Source: Halorubrum alkaliphilum (GTDB lineage Archaea > Halobacteriota > Halobacteria > Halobacteriales > Haloferacaceae). From it: DNA of 64,000 bases. Of this stretch, positions 1 through 8,402 are shown one piece after another (within the stretch, counting starts at the first letter, position 1; the number at the start of each line of letters is the position of its first letter). Location: the NCBI RefSeq assembly GCF_017873815.1, contig NZ_JAGGKQ010000009.1, forward strand, positions 1 to 64,000, in the 5' to 3' direction. The position numbers and the translations under genes are program-made. The notes below the pieces were generated by a model. That model searched no databases, was not told where the DNA came from, and saw nothing but the letters and a program-made list of their open reading frames with translations.

Positions 1-52
1 CATACGAAGAACTTCGTCGAGTCGTCAGCAATAATGAGGTTATCTCACGGGC

Positions 53-298
53 TCACGCTGTGCCGGCTGTCGAGACCTCGGGGTAAACACGTACGGTCAT
101 TCCAACGACCGGTACCGCTTCGTCCGCTCGCAGTGGGGAGATCGTCCGCTCCTCTATACACCGCGCTTGGAAGGGGAAAGACATCTGACGTTCGAGGTGG
201 TAGCACCAGCTAATAGCCATCTCGTGCGCATTATAGGCATCTGTGAGTACCTCTCTCCGAATGCGTTTGTTTCGCTCTTCATCCGTTTTCTCGGTCAT
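53..298 (-). CDS. CcbP-like small calcium-binding-type protein
   Basis: An 81-residue acidic protein. Residues 31-47 read WCYHLERQMSFPFQARC, followed by SPL and a VxVVGM-like stretch. That pattern (W, aromatic, LE, FPF, ARC) is what I associate with the CcbP-type calcium-binding family (Calci_bind_CcbP), first described in cyanobacteria and common as short haloarchaeal proteins. The ATG at 298 overlaps the stop of the upstream gene by 4 bp, so it is the last gene of a translationally coupled minus-strand chain. The family suggests Ca2+ binding or buffering; a role in this operon is unknown. Family assignment is from motif memory, not a search. Confidence 0.7.
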   Translation of the reverse strand: MTEKTDEERNKRIRREVLTDAYNAHEMAISWCYHLERQMSFPFQARCIEERTISPLRADEAVPVVGMTVRVYPEVSTAGTA

Positions 299-1074
299 GG
301 CCGCTTCTCCCGGACAATCGCGGCCGTATCAGTCGATGTAATCACGTCATCACGCTCAAGAACTTCATCAACCTCCGCAGGCTCGTAGACCTCTTTGACG
401 ATACAGTAGTAGTGCGACGGCGTGCCGAAATCATAGATCATGCTGAGTCTGTCGTCATCCCAGAGTGTCGCACGCTCGGCGACATCTGCAATCGTCATCT
501 CACTTGCTCTGGTGTACGACCGGTCGCCTGCTTTCTCGTACTGGTGGTCGGGAATCACGTTGAGACTGGAATCCAAGTATTCGTCTTCGAGCCCGTACAT
601 CCGGAGATGGAAATCATCGAGCGTACTGAACCGACACACGAGTCTATCCAGTTCCGCCATCGTTGTTTCCGGTCCGACGACGATATCGTACCACTCGTCT
701 CGTGCACGGCCTTTCTGCTTCCATCGGAGTCGATAGCCGACGGTTCCTATCCGCTCAGATATATTGTCGCCAGTTTGGTCCCGCTCGGTCCCGACAGCGC
801 CCCGAGTGTTCGACCAGCAATACGAGCAGATTTCGTCGGGCGCATCACCCTCGAAGCCATCTTTGTCGATATCGAGGCCGGCGAGAAACTCCGATACTGG
901 GACATGTTGTGGGCGCGGATGCCGGTTACCGCGGCTACACATCATCTCCCCAGGACCACCGATACCGAACGAGGAACGAGAGTTTCTCTCACCTTGATCA
1001 GCATCCATATCGATGATATGTACTACTGTTCCGGTTCCGATCTCGATCGCGAATCGGTCTGTTGGCTCGCTCAT
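295..1074 (-). CDS. Plasmid pRiA4b ORF3-like domain protein
   Basis: A 259-residue protein. The C-terminal half carries the features of the pRiA4b ORF3 family: YRLRWKQ near 115, a stretch around 150-170 with FHLRMYGLEDEYLDS, and LWDDDRLSMIYDFGTP followed by a HYYCIVKEV strand near 205-230. The N-terminal half has a Cys/His-rich patch (MCSRGNRH, then EICSYC) that could bind a metal. The function of the family is not established. In my general knowledge it tends to occur beside SWIM or SEC-C proteins on mobile or accessory DNA. The start ATG overlaps the previous stop by 4 bp (ATGA), indicating coupling with the upstream unknown gene. Confidence 0.7.
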   Translation of the reverse strand: MSEPTDRFAIEIGTGTVVHIIDMDADQGERNSRSSFGIGGPGEMMCSRGNRHPRPQHVPVSEFLAGLDIDKDGFEGDAPDEICSYCWSNTRGAVGTERDQTGDNISERIGTVGYRLRWKQKGRARDEWYDIVVGPETTMAELDRLVCRFSTLDDFHLRMYGLEDEYLDSSLNVIPDHQYEKAGDRSYTRASEMTIADVAERATLWDDDRLSMIYDFGTPSHYYCIVKEVYEPAEVDEVLERDDVITSTDTAAIVREKRP

Positions 1075-1712
1075 TGCTGATCACGGTACTGGATGTAGAT
1101 GCCATGGTCACGATACAGGTCGTGGAACGTGACGAACCGCTGCCGGGACACCGCTTTCCCCTCGTTCGGGTCTACTCGACGGTCGTACTCCTCAAGAAGG
1201 TTGATCTTCTCCTCGCTGGGGAACGGAAACGAGACGCCTGAGGTCGTCGTAACCTCGCCATAGCGAACGGGTCTGAAAAACAGTACGACCCCCGGCTCTG
1301 CGGTTCGGCTGAGATTGATATCTAACAGCGTGCGTTCTTCTCCGTCGTTCAGCAAGTCGGTTACCGTCAGACGGGGTCCTGACTCGCTGACGGATTCGAC
1401 CTCGAACAGCGAGGGGTCAGCGTCGATGGTGGATTCGAGAATGTCCCGTTCGGTTTCGTTCTCCCAGCGCTCCGCTTCGAGGTAGCGTTCCGCGGCGGTG
1501 GTCCCGTCTCGGCGGTAGTCGTACAGCGCGAACTCGAAGTGGGCCGGCATCTGGGACTCGAATTCGTAGGCTAGGTTCGGTCCGTCGAATTCGACGTCCA
1601 GTTCCGATGCGGTTTCTACGATCAACTCGCGGTCAGAGTACGCTTCGAGGATGTCGCTGTTCAGTTGTGTTCCGATCTCCCGATAGGTCTTGTATTGGTC
1701 TACGTCGCTCAT
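1071..1712 (-). CDS. Hypothetical acidic protein of the helicase/SWIM cluster
   Basis: A 213-residue protein if translation begins at the ATG at 1712 (MSDVDQYKTYREIG); an in-frame ATG at 1730 adds six residues. The open frame runs further back to 2327, but that part lies antisense-like inside the SWIM gene in another frame, has poor composition and is not credible coding. I see no named domain. The central region (LLNDGEERTLLDINLSRTAEPGVVLF, here paraphrased as a DLL...D..LSRT.EPG pattern) resembles the poorly characterised segment of some bacterial proteins that occur near SEC-C or pRiA4 ORF3 proteins. Its stop overlaps the start of the next gene by 4 bp. Function unknown. Confidence 0.65.
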   Translation of the reverse strand: MSDVDQYKTYREIGTQLNSDILEAYSDRELIVETASELDVEFDGPNLAYEFESQMPAHFEFALYDYRRDGTTAAERYLEAERWENETERDILESTIDADPSLFEVESVSESGPRLTVTDLLNDGEERTLLDINLSRTAEPGVVLFFRPVRYGEVTTTSGVSFPFPSEEKINLLEEYDRRVDPNEGKAVSRQRFVTFHDLYRDHGIYIQYRDQQ

Positions 1713-1770
1713 GACGAGACAGTATGGCATGCCGGTATCAAGGCTTTCGGGTGTCGAGAGTTCGACGGCG

Positions 1771-2571
1771 TTACGATTCGTATCGCTCCTCCAGATCGTC
1801 GAGTGCGCGCCAGAACTGCTCGTCGTTGATTCGAGGCTCCGTCGTCGCTCGCTTCTCCAGCACGCCAGCGTACGTGTCGAACTCCTTGGAAGTCGGATCG
1901 GTCGCCAAGATACAGTCGGCGTATCCGTTGAGTGCGGTCTGGATAGTCTTCGCGTAGTGGTTGTGAGCACCGTCGATCCAGTTGTACTTCTTGTCGATCT
2001 CTTCGAACACCGCTCGGTAGACGGTCGCAGCAGCCAGATACCGGTCGCGGTCACGGTACTGCTCGGCGATCTGGAAAAACCGGGAGAAATCGATGGCTTC
2101 GAACACGACCGGGTCAGCATGTTGCTCGAACAGTTGCGCGATTTCCTCTCGATACTCCTCGACCGATGCGTGGTCGTCGCCAAAGCGTGCGAGAAACTGC
2201 TCGCGCAACTCAGGGTGTTCGGCGAGAGCGTCACGGACGAATCCTCGCAGATCGTCGGCCGATACGTTGTCCAAAACTGGTCCGACGCGACCGCTCTCGT
2301 CTTGTGGCGGACCGGCGGCGATGTCAAGTAGTACCGCGACGACGTGCTTACAGTCGCCGCTCTCCTCGTACGGACAGGTACACTGTGTGTCGACGCTCCG
2401 TGGGCCGAACTCGATCGTCACGTCGTACAACTTCGATCCACTGACGCTCGCAGTCACAAGATCGTCGAATCGATCCAGTTGCTGAATGCGTCCCTCGTCA
2501 CGGTAGTTCACCCCGCGCTCGAACACCGCATCGGTGCTTCGATTCCGGACGGTATCCCTATCGACATTCAT
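1771..2571 (-). CDS. SWIM zinc-finger protein
   Basis: 266 residues from the ATG at 2571, chosen because it overlaps the helicase stop by 4 bp; the longer frame to 2748 lies entirely within the helicase gene. Residues about 68-80 are CTCPYEESGDCKH, a SWIM zinc finger (CxC, then CxH). Before it is a GVNYRDEGRI segment and VTIEFGPRS, typical of the region preceding SWIM fingers in SNF2-associated proteins. After the finger comes a long helical, acidic region with repeated aromatic residues, perhaps a protein-interaction scaffold. SWIM domains bind DNA or protein. Being translated straight after a DUF1998 helicase suggests it could be a partner or targeting subunit of that enzyme, which is inference. 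Confidence 0.85.
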   Translation of the reverse strand: MNVDRDTVRNRSTDAVFERGVNYRDEGRIQQLDRFDDLVTASVSGSKLYDVTIEFGPRSVDTQCTCPYEESGDCKHVVAVLLDIAAGPPQDESGRVGPVLDNVSADDLRGFVRDALAEHPELREQFLARFGDDHASVEEYREEIAQLFEQHADPVVFEAIDFSRFFQIAEQYRDRDRYLAAATVYRAVFEEIDKKYNWIDGAHNHYAKTIQTALNGYADCILATDPTSKEFDTYAGVLEKRATTEPRINDEQFWRALDDLEERYES

Positions 2572-4982
2572 GTACCATCTTCCGACGCGGTCGTAGAATT
2601 TGATTCTGGTGCCGAATCGGTAGTCTGCCGGCTCGGATCGGCCAGCGCCATTGTGATCGTCGCCGCGAGTTGCTTGTCGAGCGGTTCGTTCGCCCGGCCG
2701 CAGTGCGGTGACTGAATACATGCCGGACAACCGTTGGAACATCCACAATCAGCGAGCAGTTCCCACGTGTGCTGAAAGAGTTTCTCGACGTGTTCGTATC
2801 CGTTGCGGGCCAGTCCGACACCACCGCGGTAACTGTCGTAGATGAACAGCGCGCTCGTTTCGGTCTGTGGGTGTTCAGCTGTCGAGACACTCCCGACATC
2901 GCGCCGGTCACAGAGGATGACGAGTGGGAACGTGGCGACGAGCGCGTGCTGTACGGCGTGGAGACCACCCTCGAAAGATCCGGACATCGTCTGCATCAGG
3001 CGTTTGAGTCCCGGTGGAAGCGTCACGTACAGTGCACGGGTCGAGAGCGTCGTCTCGGGCAGGTCGAGGGACTCCTCGCTCAAGATCTTACCAGTTCTGT
3101 GGTCGCGCCGCTGGAAGCCGGTGACCCGTTTTCTCCGGGTCACGTCCGCGAAGTGAACAGTAACATCATCTCGCGTCGCTAGTGGTTTAGTATCGATATC
3201 TCTCCCGATCGTCATTGACTCCTCGTACTGGACGCGGGTCTGGTAGTCGCTGTCTGTTTCGGCGAGCCACGCCACGTCGCGGTCTAGATCGAGCGACTGG
3301 ACTTCGTAGTTCTGTCCCTGATGATGGTAGATAGCACCAGGATGTACGTCTCGCAGTGCCGCGTTGAGCGGCAACTCCCCGAGTTCGTCAGTAGTTCCCC
3401 CTCTAACCTGTAGGGTAACGGTGCGCTCTGTGATAGTTCGGAGCCCCTGTTCGTACGGGTTCACTGTCCGTCCGCTAGCGGTCCGTCGCCATTCGAGTCC
3501 CTGTGATGTCTGCCGTCGGGCCAGTTTGTCCTCGTCCGTGAGCGTACTGACGAGGTCGGGGAACGCCGGACCGAAATACGTCTCGTCGGTGGTTCGGAGC
3601 GGTTGTTCGATGGCCGCGGCATGCGTGTGTAGTCGCAAGAGGTGCGAGTTCGAAGGGTTGGCGACGGCACGTTCCGGCGTCTGATCGAACAGCTCCCGGG
3701 GATGCTTGATCACGTACTGGTCGAGTTGGTCTTCGCTTGCGATGAGTGCGACGAGGCTCGGGTCGGTCCCGCGACCGGCGCGACCCGCGCGCTGGAACGT
3801 CGCCATCTGTGTCCCGGGATACCCGTCTAACAGTACGGCGTCAAGGGCTCCGATATCGACGCCGAGTTCCAGCGCGCTCGTACTCCAGACACCAGCACAG
3901 TCACCGGAGTGTAGGGTAGTCTCGATCGTCCCCCGCCGGTCGTCACGCAGTCCCGCGTGGTACGCAGTCACGCTCTGGGCGATGTCAGCCTTCCCGCGCT
4001 CTGCGAGCGTGTCGCTGCTGATGGTGGCGTACCGCTCTGCCGTCTGCCTCGCGCGCGTGAACACTACTGTCTGATAGCCTCGCATCACGAGATCGACGAA
4101 CAGCCGCATGGTTTCGCCGTGGTGGGAGCGGCGCTGCCCCGCACCGACCGGTGAATCACTCTCGTCATATTCCGGTGGTTGCCAGAAGAGCCAGTGAGTG
4201 GGACCGGTTTCACTGGCCTCTTGATCGACAAGGACGAACGAGTCGGTTGATTGCCCGGTAATCGTCGCCGCGTGTTTCCGTGGGTTTCCAATCGTTGCAG
4301 AACAGCACACGAACTGCGGGTCGGTACCGAGACGGTCACAGATCCGCGACAGCCGGCGGCAGACGAGACCGACGTGACTGCCGAAGACACCGCGGTACTC
4401 ATGGACTTCGTCGACGACCACGAGGTCCAGTGACTCGAAGAACGCTCGCCAGATGTCGCTCGCGTGACTGAGCAGCCCACAGTGGAGCATATCCGGCGTC
4501 GTCAAGACGATGTCTGGGTCTTCGTCACGTGCCTGCTGACGCTCGTCTGAATCGAGGGAGCCTGTATACTGGCTCACAGAGATATCGTCGAACGGTACAG
4601 CGAACTCGGACAGCGTCGACTCCTGGTCGTTGATCAACGCGACCTGTGGACCGATATACAGCGTCCGTCCGTCGTGGTGGTGAGCACGCTCAATAGCGAG
4701 AATCGTGTACGCGAGGCTCTTCCCGCTCGCTGTCGGCGTCGCGAGTACGGCGTTCTGCCCGTCGCGAACCGCTTCGATTGCATCGGTCTGGTGTTCGTAG
4801 AGTTCGTCGATACCCCGGTCTATGAGGTAGTCCGCAAGTTGGGGCTCCATCTCACAGGACCGAGTAACGGGGCTGCGAGCGGGAATCTCCCGCTGGAACT
4901 GGATCTGATCGCGGTAATAATCGCGCTGCTGTACCCGCTCGATGAACTCGTTCACTTCCCCATTAATACTGCGTGCGCGCAT
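2568..4982 (-). CDS. DEAD/DEAH-box helicase with C-terminal DUF1998-type zinc site (MrfA-like)
   Basis: 804 residues. Near residue 14-35 is the YYRDQIQFQREIPARSP entry seen in MrfA/YprA-type helicases. Walker A is ATPTASGKS, motif II is DEVHEYRG and motif III is CSATIGNP. The second RecA domain includes HAGLRDDRRG, STSALELGVDIG and QRAGRAGRG. Near the C-terminus (about 746-762) is CGCSNGCPACIQSPHCG, the four-cysteine site of DUF1998/MZB. Bacillus MrfA works with the MrfB nuclease in mitomycin-lesion repair, and DISARM DrmA is a more distant relative; no MrfB-like nuclease gene is seen here. A GTG at 4955, 29 bp after a TATA-like box near 4984-4990, is an alternative start. Confidence 0.9.
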   Translation of the reverse strand: MRARSINGEVNEFIERVQQRDYYRDQIQFQREIPARSPVTRSCEMEPQLADYLIDRGIDELYEHQTDAIEAVRDGQNAVLATPTASGKSLAYTILAIERAHHHDGRTLYIGPQVALINDQESTLSEFAVPFDDISVSQYTGSLDSDERQQARDEDPDIVLTTPDMLHCGLLSHASDIWRAFFESLDLVVVDEVHEYRGVFGSHVGLVCRRLSRICDRLGTDPQFVCCSATIGNPRKHAATITGQSTDSFVLVDQEASETGPTHWLFWQPPEYDESDSPVGAGQRRSHHGETMRLFVDLVMRGYQTVVFTRARQTAERYATISSDTLAERGKADIAQSVTAYHAGLRDDRRGTIETTLHSGDCAGVWSTSALELGVDIGALDAVLLDGYPGTQMATFQRAGRAGRGTDPSLVALIASEDQLDQYVIKHPRELFDQTPERAVANPSNSHLLRLHTHAAAIEQPLRTTDETYFGPAFPDLVSTLTDEDKLARRQTSQGLEWRRTASGRTVNPYEQGLRTITERTVTLQVRGGTTDELGELPLNAALRDVHPGAIYHHQGQNYEVQSLDLDRDVAWLAETDSDYQTRVQYEESMTIGRDIDTKPLATRDDVTVHFADVTRRKRVTGFQRRDHRTGKILSEESLDLPETTLSTRALYVTLPPGLKRLMQTMSGSFEGGLHAVQHALVATFPLVILCDRRDVGSVSTAEHPQTETSALFIYDSYRGGVGLARNGYEHVEKLFQHTWELLADCGCSNGCPACIQSPHCGRANEPLDKQLAATITMALADPSRQTTDSAPESNSTTASEDGT

Positions 4983-5023
4983 ATAGAGATACGGTCCTCG
5001 ATTCGTCGCCCTCGGCGAGCGAA

Positions 5024-5036
5024 CTTCTTATCTAAC
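5024..5036 (+). promoter_or_regulatory. TATA-like box for the HhH gene
   Basis: CTTCTTATCTAAC lies centred about 27 bp before the GTG at 5055 and 36 bp before the ATG at 5064, favouring the GTG as a leaderless start. It sits in the roughly 70-bp divergent gap with the helicase gene. Confidence 0.45.
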
Positions 5037-5054
5037 TGTTCGGACAACAATCTG

Positions 5055-5747
5055 GTGAGCGCAATGGCTGCTCCGATTTCGCACGTAGACGAACTTGACC
5101 CGTTTCTCGCCCTGGATCTTCCCTCGGGATGGGTTCGTGGCCTTCTCGAACCGTTATCTGGGTCGTTCCGATCTGACGACCCGCTGGAGAGTGCGCTATT
5201 CAAGACACTCACAGGATCGAAACCTGACTCGGCACCAACATCGAACGCAGTCATCTTCACGTATCTCGCCGGCTACGACCCCAGTATCGACCGGCCGATG
5301 GACGGCGCGCGCCAGCTATCGATCAAGTACGTAGCCGAACGAGATGCGTTTGGAGTCAACGCAGCGTTCGACGAGGACCTGGCTGAGGCTGCTGTGGACG
5401 CTCGTGATTGGCTGGAACGTGCTATGCCACGGGTCGAACGTGAGATGGACCACCGCCGCCACTTCTGGATGGCGCTCTCGGATATCCACGGCCTCGGGCA
5501 GCAAGGAATCAGCAATTTGCACGAGGAATACGAGTCGTTGGATTCAGTCGCTGCGGCGACCGAAACCGAACTGATCGAGATTCCGTACGTTACTGCCGAC
5601 CTAGCGCCCGAGGTAGTGACCGCTGCCGAGCAGTTCGACGGGACAGTCCCGACGGCTCCCGGCGATCAGGCGGCTGACTGCGCCAACGATCCACTCGTCA
5701 TCGATATCAGTGATATACGTCCGTTCAGTGATCTCTTCGAGAACTGA
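5055..5747 (+). CDS. Helix-hairpin-helix protein divergent from the helicase
   Basis: 230 residues from a GTG at 5055 (227 from the ATG at 5064). The GTG is preferred because of promoter spacing. The C-terminal third contains LSDIHGLGQQGISNLHEEY followed by SLDSVAAATETELIEIPYV, a helix-hairpin-helix pair of the type that binds DNA backbone non-specifically. The N-terminal two thirds (DPFLALDLPSGWVRGLLEPL onward) has no domain I recognise, though spacing of DP, TYLAGYDPSIDR and conserved-looking acidic residues suggests a folded domain. It is divergent from the MrfA-like helicase across a short shared promoter region and is followed at 48 bp by another unknown gene, so it may belong to the same functional cluster. 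Confidence 0.7.
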   Translation: MSAMAAPISHVDELDPFLALDLPSGWVRGLLEPLSGSFRSDDPLESALFKTLTGSKPDSAPTSNAVIFTYLAGYDPSIDRPMDGARQLSIKYVAERDAFGVNAAFDEDLAEAAVDARDWLERAMPRVEREMDHRRHFWMALSDIHGLGQQGISNLHEEYESLDSVAAATETELIEIPYVTADLAPEVVTAAEQFDGTVPTAPGDQAADCANDPLVIDISDIRPFSDLFEN

Positions 5748-5795
5748 ACGCCGACGGTCTTGAACGTTTTCAGTCAAGCGGCCGTACCCGTTTCT

Positions 5796-6761
5796 ATGCC
5801 GTTCAGCGCCAGTTGGCACACGTTGCTCGAGGAACTTGACGAGTTGCCCGACGATGCCGAATTCATCACACCGCTCTCACACGATACGTTCCGCGTTACG
5901 GACGTACAGGAACACCGCGTCGTCGTTACGTTCGACGACACGGGAGAGCGTCGCCCGCTCAAGCGCGAGCAGTTCGAGACCCTCTACCGCCGAATCCGGG
6001 ACTCGAACGGTGTATTCGAAATCGACCGGCTCCCGCCCGATGCCCGCGCGTATCCGGCAGTACTGAGCCTACATCCGCGGTTCGAGATAGACGAAGAACA
6101 GGTCGTCGCCGTCGAAAAAGAGGATGGGACCGATACGCAACTTCTGAGTGACGAGTCAGCGTCTGCCGAAAACGACCGTGTCGAACCCGATGGGGTCGAT
6201 GTATACTCCGATGCGCTTCTTCTCATCGATGCGCTAGAACGGCAGGACATCTCTGACCTCACAGCATTGGAGACGGAGGCACTGGTGAACCTCTACACGC
6301 TTTGCTCGGACGTCCAGCGGAACGCGAACGACCTCCGTCAGGACATCGCCGACGTGTTACTCGATCGCCTCCACCACGATCAGCCAGTCCACGGGCAGTA
6401 CGGCTCGGTTCAGCGGACATCGCGTCGCAACCGCTCGTTGAAAGACGAAGAAGACGTACTGGCCACACTGGAAGACGCAGGGATCGACCGCGAGCGTGTC
6501 ACGAGCATCGACTCGAAGAAGGTAGACGAGGCACTGGAAGTGACGGGAATCTCGGAAACGGACGTCTACGAGGTCGACGAGAGCGAATACGTCCGGAAAG
6601 CGGAAGTAGACGAGGATGTCAAAGAATCGAGACTACAGGGATTGAAGGACCGGCTTGCGGCCAGTGGCGACCCGGAGTCCGACGAGCTCCGCCAAGAGAT
6701 TGTGGCCCTCGAAGAACGCATCGACGACCTCACTAGTTTCAGTACGGGAACACAAATGTAG
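5796..6761 (+). CDS. Hypothetical protein with charged C-terminal coiled-coil-like region
   Basis: 321 residues from the ATG at 5796 (an upstream TTG at 5760 is possible but adds poor sequence). The N-terminal 110 residues look like a compact beta-rich domain (FRVTDVQEHRVVVTFDDTGE, then LKREQFETLYRRI and LPPDARAYPAVLSLHP). The middle is helical and acidic. The C-terminal 60 residues are very charged with heptad-like spacing (LQGLKDRLAASGD, LRQEIVALEERIDDL), probably a coiled coil. There are no catalytic motifs I recognise. It lies 48 bp after the HhH gene in the same orientation, and an AT-rich stretch follows it, so it marks the right edge of the accessory block. Confidence 0.65.
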   Translation: MPFSASWHTLLEELDELPDDAEFITPLSHDTFRVTDVQEHRVVVTFDDTGERRPLKREQFETLYRRIRDSNGVFEIDRLPPDARAYPAVLSLHPRFEIDEEQVVAVEKEDGTDTQLLSDESASAENDRVEPDGVDVYSDALLLIDALERQDISDLTALETEALVNLYTLCSDVQRNANDLRQDIADVLLDRLHHDQPVHGQYGSVQRTSRRNRSLKDEEDVLATLEDAGIDRERVTSIDSKKVDEALEVTGISETDVYEVDESEYVRKAEVDEDVKESRLQGLKDRLAASGDPESDELRQEIVALEERIDDLTSFSTGTQM

Positions 6762-6968
6762 GGATAAGCGAGCATAGGATCTTGTAGAACGTCGTTTTAG
6801 GGGCTGAGATAGGTCTAATCTAAAATATTAACTTCGAGTTAGTAGTTCTAATATATAAAACACCGCCTATTAGCTGGCCCTTGGCTTTAATTACCGTTTC
6901 CGATCGCCTGAACGCGTTCCGAGCCGGATCGACGGCTGGAATCGACTGCGCACTACTCGTTAGTAACC
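6762..6968. other. AT-rich intergenic stretch at the accessory-block edge
   Basis: About 200 bp with markedly more A/T than the surroundings, including TCTAAAATATTAACTT and TTCTAATATATAAAAC, and no credible ORF. Several TATA-like words on both strands could be promoters. It separates the helicase cluster from GC-rich, conserved-looking genes, so I read it as a junction or regulatory spacer. Confidence 0.4.
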
Positions 6969-6976
6969 GTTATACG
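6969..6976 (+). promoter_or_regulatory. TATA-like box for the 6999 membrane-anchored protein
   Basis: GTTATACG is centred about 27 bp before the ATG at 6999, the usual distance for a leaderless haloarchaeal transcript. Confidence 0.5.
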
Positions 6977-6998
6977 GGGCCTGAACCACAGACGAACC

Positions 6999-7832
6999 AT
7001 GCAACGACGCGCTGTAGCCGTATACGTCGCGCTCTTCCTGCTCGTCGCGAGCGTAGCCGGTGTTCTCGTGGTGACGGGCGAGTCTCCGGAGGTCGCGTTC
7101 GATAACCCGGACCACGAGCTGTCCGAGGGTGACTCGTTCACGGTCGAGGGGGACGAATATACGCTCACCGCCATCACTGTTGAGGAGGACGACGAACTCG
7201 GGGAGATAATAACCGGTCAGATCGAGCGTGAACGGACGGCCGAACAGTCCGAGACGTGGGCGAACGGGTCGATCGTCGAGGTCGACGACCGCGAGTGGAA
7301 CGTTCGGATCGATGATGCGGACTCGTTCGCGCTCGTCGAGGAGCAGGACTTCGAGGCGCTCTTGGCGGAGGATCCGAATGCCGATAACGAAACGGTCGAC
7401 CGTGACGGCGAGGAGTTCGTCGTCGTCACCGATGAGGACGGTGACACGCGGCTCGTGAGCCCGGATGAGTACTTCCCTGCACCCGAGGAGCGCTCGTACG
7501 ACGTGGGTGACGAACTCGCGTACAACGACGTGACGGTCACCGTGGATTCGGTCACGTCCGACGAGGTCACTGTCGTCTGGATGGGTCCGGAGACGCTAAC
7601 GATAGGGGTCGAACAGGAATCCATGGTCACGATCGGTGATACCGAGTTCATGGCTCATTTCCCCGACGCCTCGACGCTCACGCTCTCGACCGACATCGAC
7701 AGTTACGACGCACAGATCGCTCAAATAGAGCAGTTCGATCAGTACGGTGATGGGCTGTGGCGCGTGGTGATAATCAGTGTGTTGTCCGCGATGGTCCTCG
7801 TCGGGATGGCGTTCATGCCGTCGCGCTACTGA
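6999..7832 (+). CDS. Membrane-anchored extracytoplasmic acidic protein, unknown function
   Basis: 277 residues. An N-terminal membrane segment (VYVALFLLVASVAGVLVV, about 8-25) is followed by a long acidic, beta-rich domain that presumably lies outside the cell. A second hydrophobic segment sits at the C-terminus (VVIISVLSAMVLVGMAF), leaving a few residues in the cytoplasm. The domain has repeated patterns of GDSFTVEGDEYTL and VGDELAYNDVTVTVDSV, suggesting two related beta modules. I recognise the general haloarchaeal design but no named family. The TATA-like box at 6969 supports the start. Confidence 0.7.
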   Translation: MQRRAVAVYVALFLLVASVAGVLVVTGESPEVAFDNPDHELSEGDSFTVEGDEYTLTAITVEEDDELGEIITGQIERERTAEQSETWANGSIVEVDDREWNVRIDDADSFALVEEQDFEALLAEDPNADNETVDRDGEEFVVVTDEDGDTRLVSPDEYFPAPEERSYDVGDELAYNDVTVTVDSVTSDEVTVVWMGPETLTIGVEQESMVTIGDTEFMAHFPDASTLTLSTDIDSYDAQIAQIEQFDQYGDGLWRVVIISVLSAMVLVGMAFMPSRY

Positions 7833-7889
7833 GCGGATAGCTTCGATTTCGATCGATACTCACTACCGTTCGCTGTCGTTATTGGTGGC

Positions 7890-8099
7890 ATGACCTCGAC
7901 CGTGGGGAGACTGCGCCAGTTGGCACCACACTGGGCGGTGATACTCGTCGTCCTGTTCGTGTCGTTTACGCTCATTGAGAGTATCGTTGGTCCGCTGGAG
8001 CTCTGGCAGTCGCTCATCGTCGTGGCGGTCATCGCGTTCGGGTATCCGACCGTCGTCCGATCGCTCGGAGTCGCGCCCGATGTCTGGACGGACGAGTAG
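7890..8099 (+). CDS. Small two-helix membrane protein
   Basis: 69 residues with two predicted membrane helices: WAVILVVLFVSFTLIESIV (about 14-32) and LWQSLIVVAVIAFGYPTVV (about 38-56), with a short basic N-terminus and an acidic C-terminus. High GC at third codon positions and the hydrophobic pattern make it likely to be real. There are no catalytic or binding motifs; function unknown. Confidence 0.6.
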   Translation: MTSTVGRLRQLAPHWAVILVVLFVSFTLIESIVGPLELWQSLIVVAVIAFGYPTVVRSLGVAPDVWTDE

Positions 8100-8154
8100 C
8101 CACCGGGATTCCGGCGGTCTACCGGTCCACGTATCAGAAGAAGGACCTTTCCGT

Positions 8155-8316
8155 CTACTCTCCGTCGGACTCGCCGACGTGATCGTCCCCTTCCGCACTG
8201 CGGCGTCCGGTTCCGAACGCGCCGACTCCGATGCCGAGAACGAATGAGATGACGGCTGAAACGGCGATCCATAGCGTTGCCGGGTGTTCGTGTCCGGCGT
8301 GAAGCAGGAACTCCAT
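8155..8316 (-). CDS. Small single-pass membrane protein
   Basis: 53 residues from the ATG at 8316. The N-terminus (MEFLLHAGHEHPATLW) is followed by one hydrophobic segment (IAVSAVISFVLGIGVGAFG) and a short acidic tail (EGDDHVGESDGE). A longer open frame continues upstream, but its composition is arginine-rich and looks non-coding. The His-rich start followed by a single helix is common in small haloarchaeal membrane proteins. Function unknown. Confidence 0.6.
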   Translation of the reverse strand: MEFLLHAGHEHPATLWIAVSAVISFVLGIGVGAFGTGRRSAEGDDHVGESDGE

Positions 8317-8402
8317 ACGCGTCCCGTATGGGCGCGCGAATAAACCCTGTTCGGTATGGCCGTTCCCGTCGTTCCGACGGGTCCGCGCTCTGGGGAGAGC
8401 CG

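Noticed and set aside
1713-2327. In-frame extension of the 213-residue protein back to 2327
   Set aside because: It overlaps the SWIM gene in another frame and has an arginine/serine-rich, unstructured composition unlike haloarchaeal proteins.
2572-2748. Longer start for the SWIM protein
   Set aside because: The extension lies entirely inside the helicase gene; the ATG at 2571 gives a clean 4-bp overlap typical of the operon.
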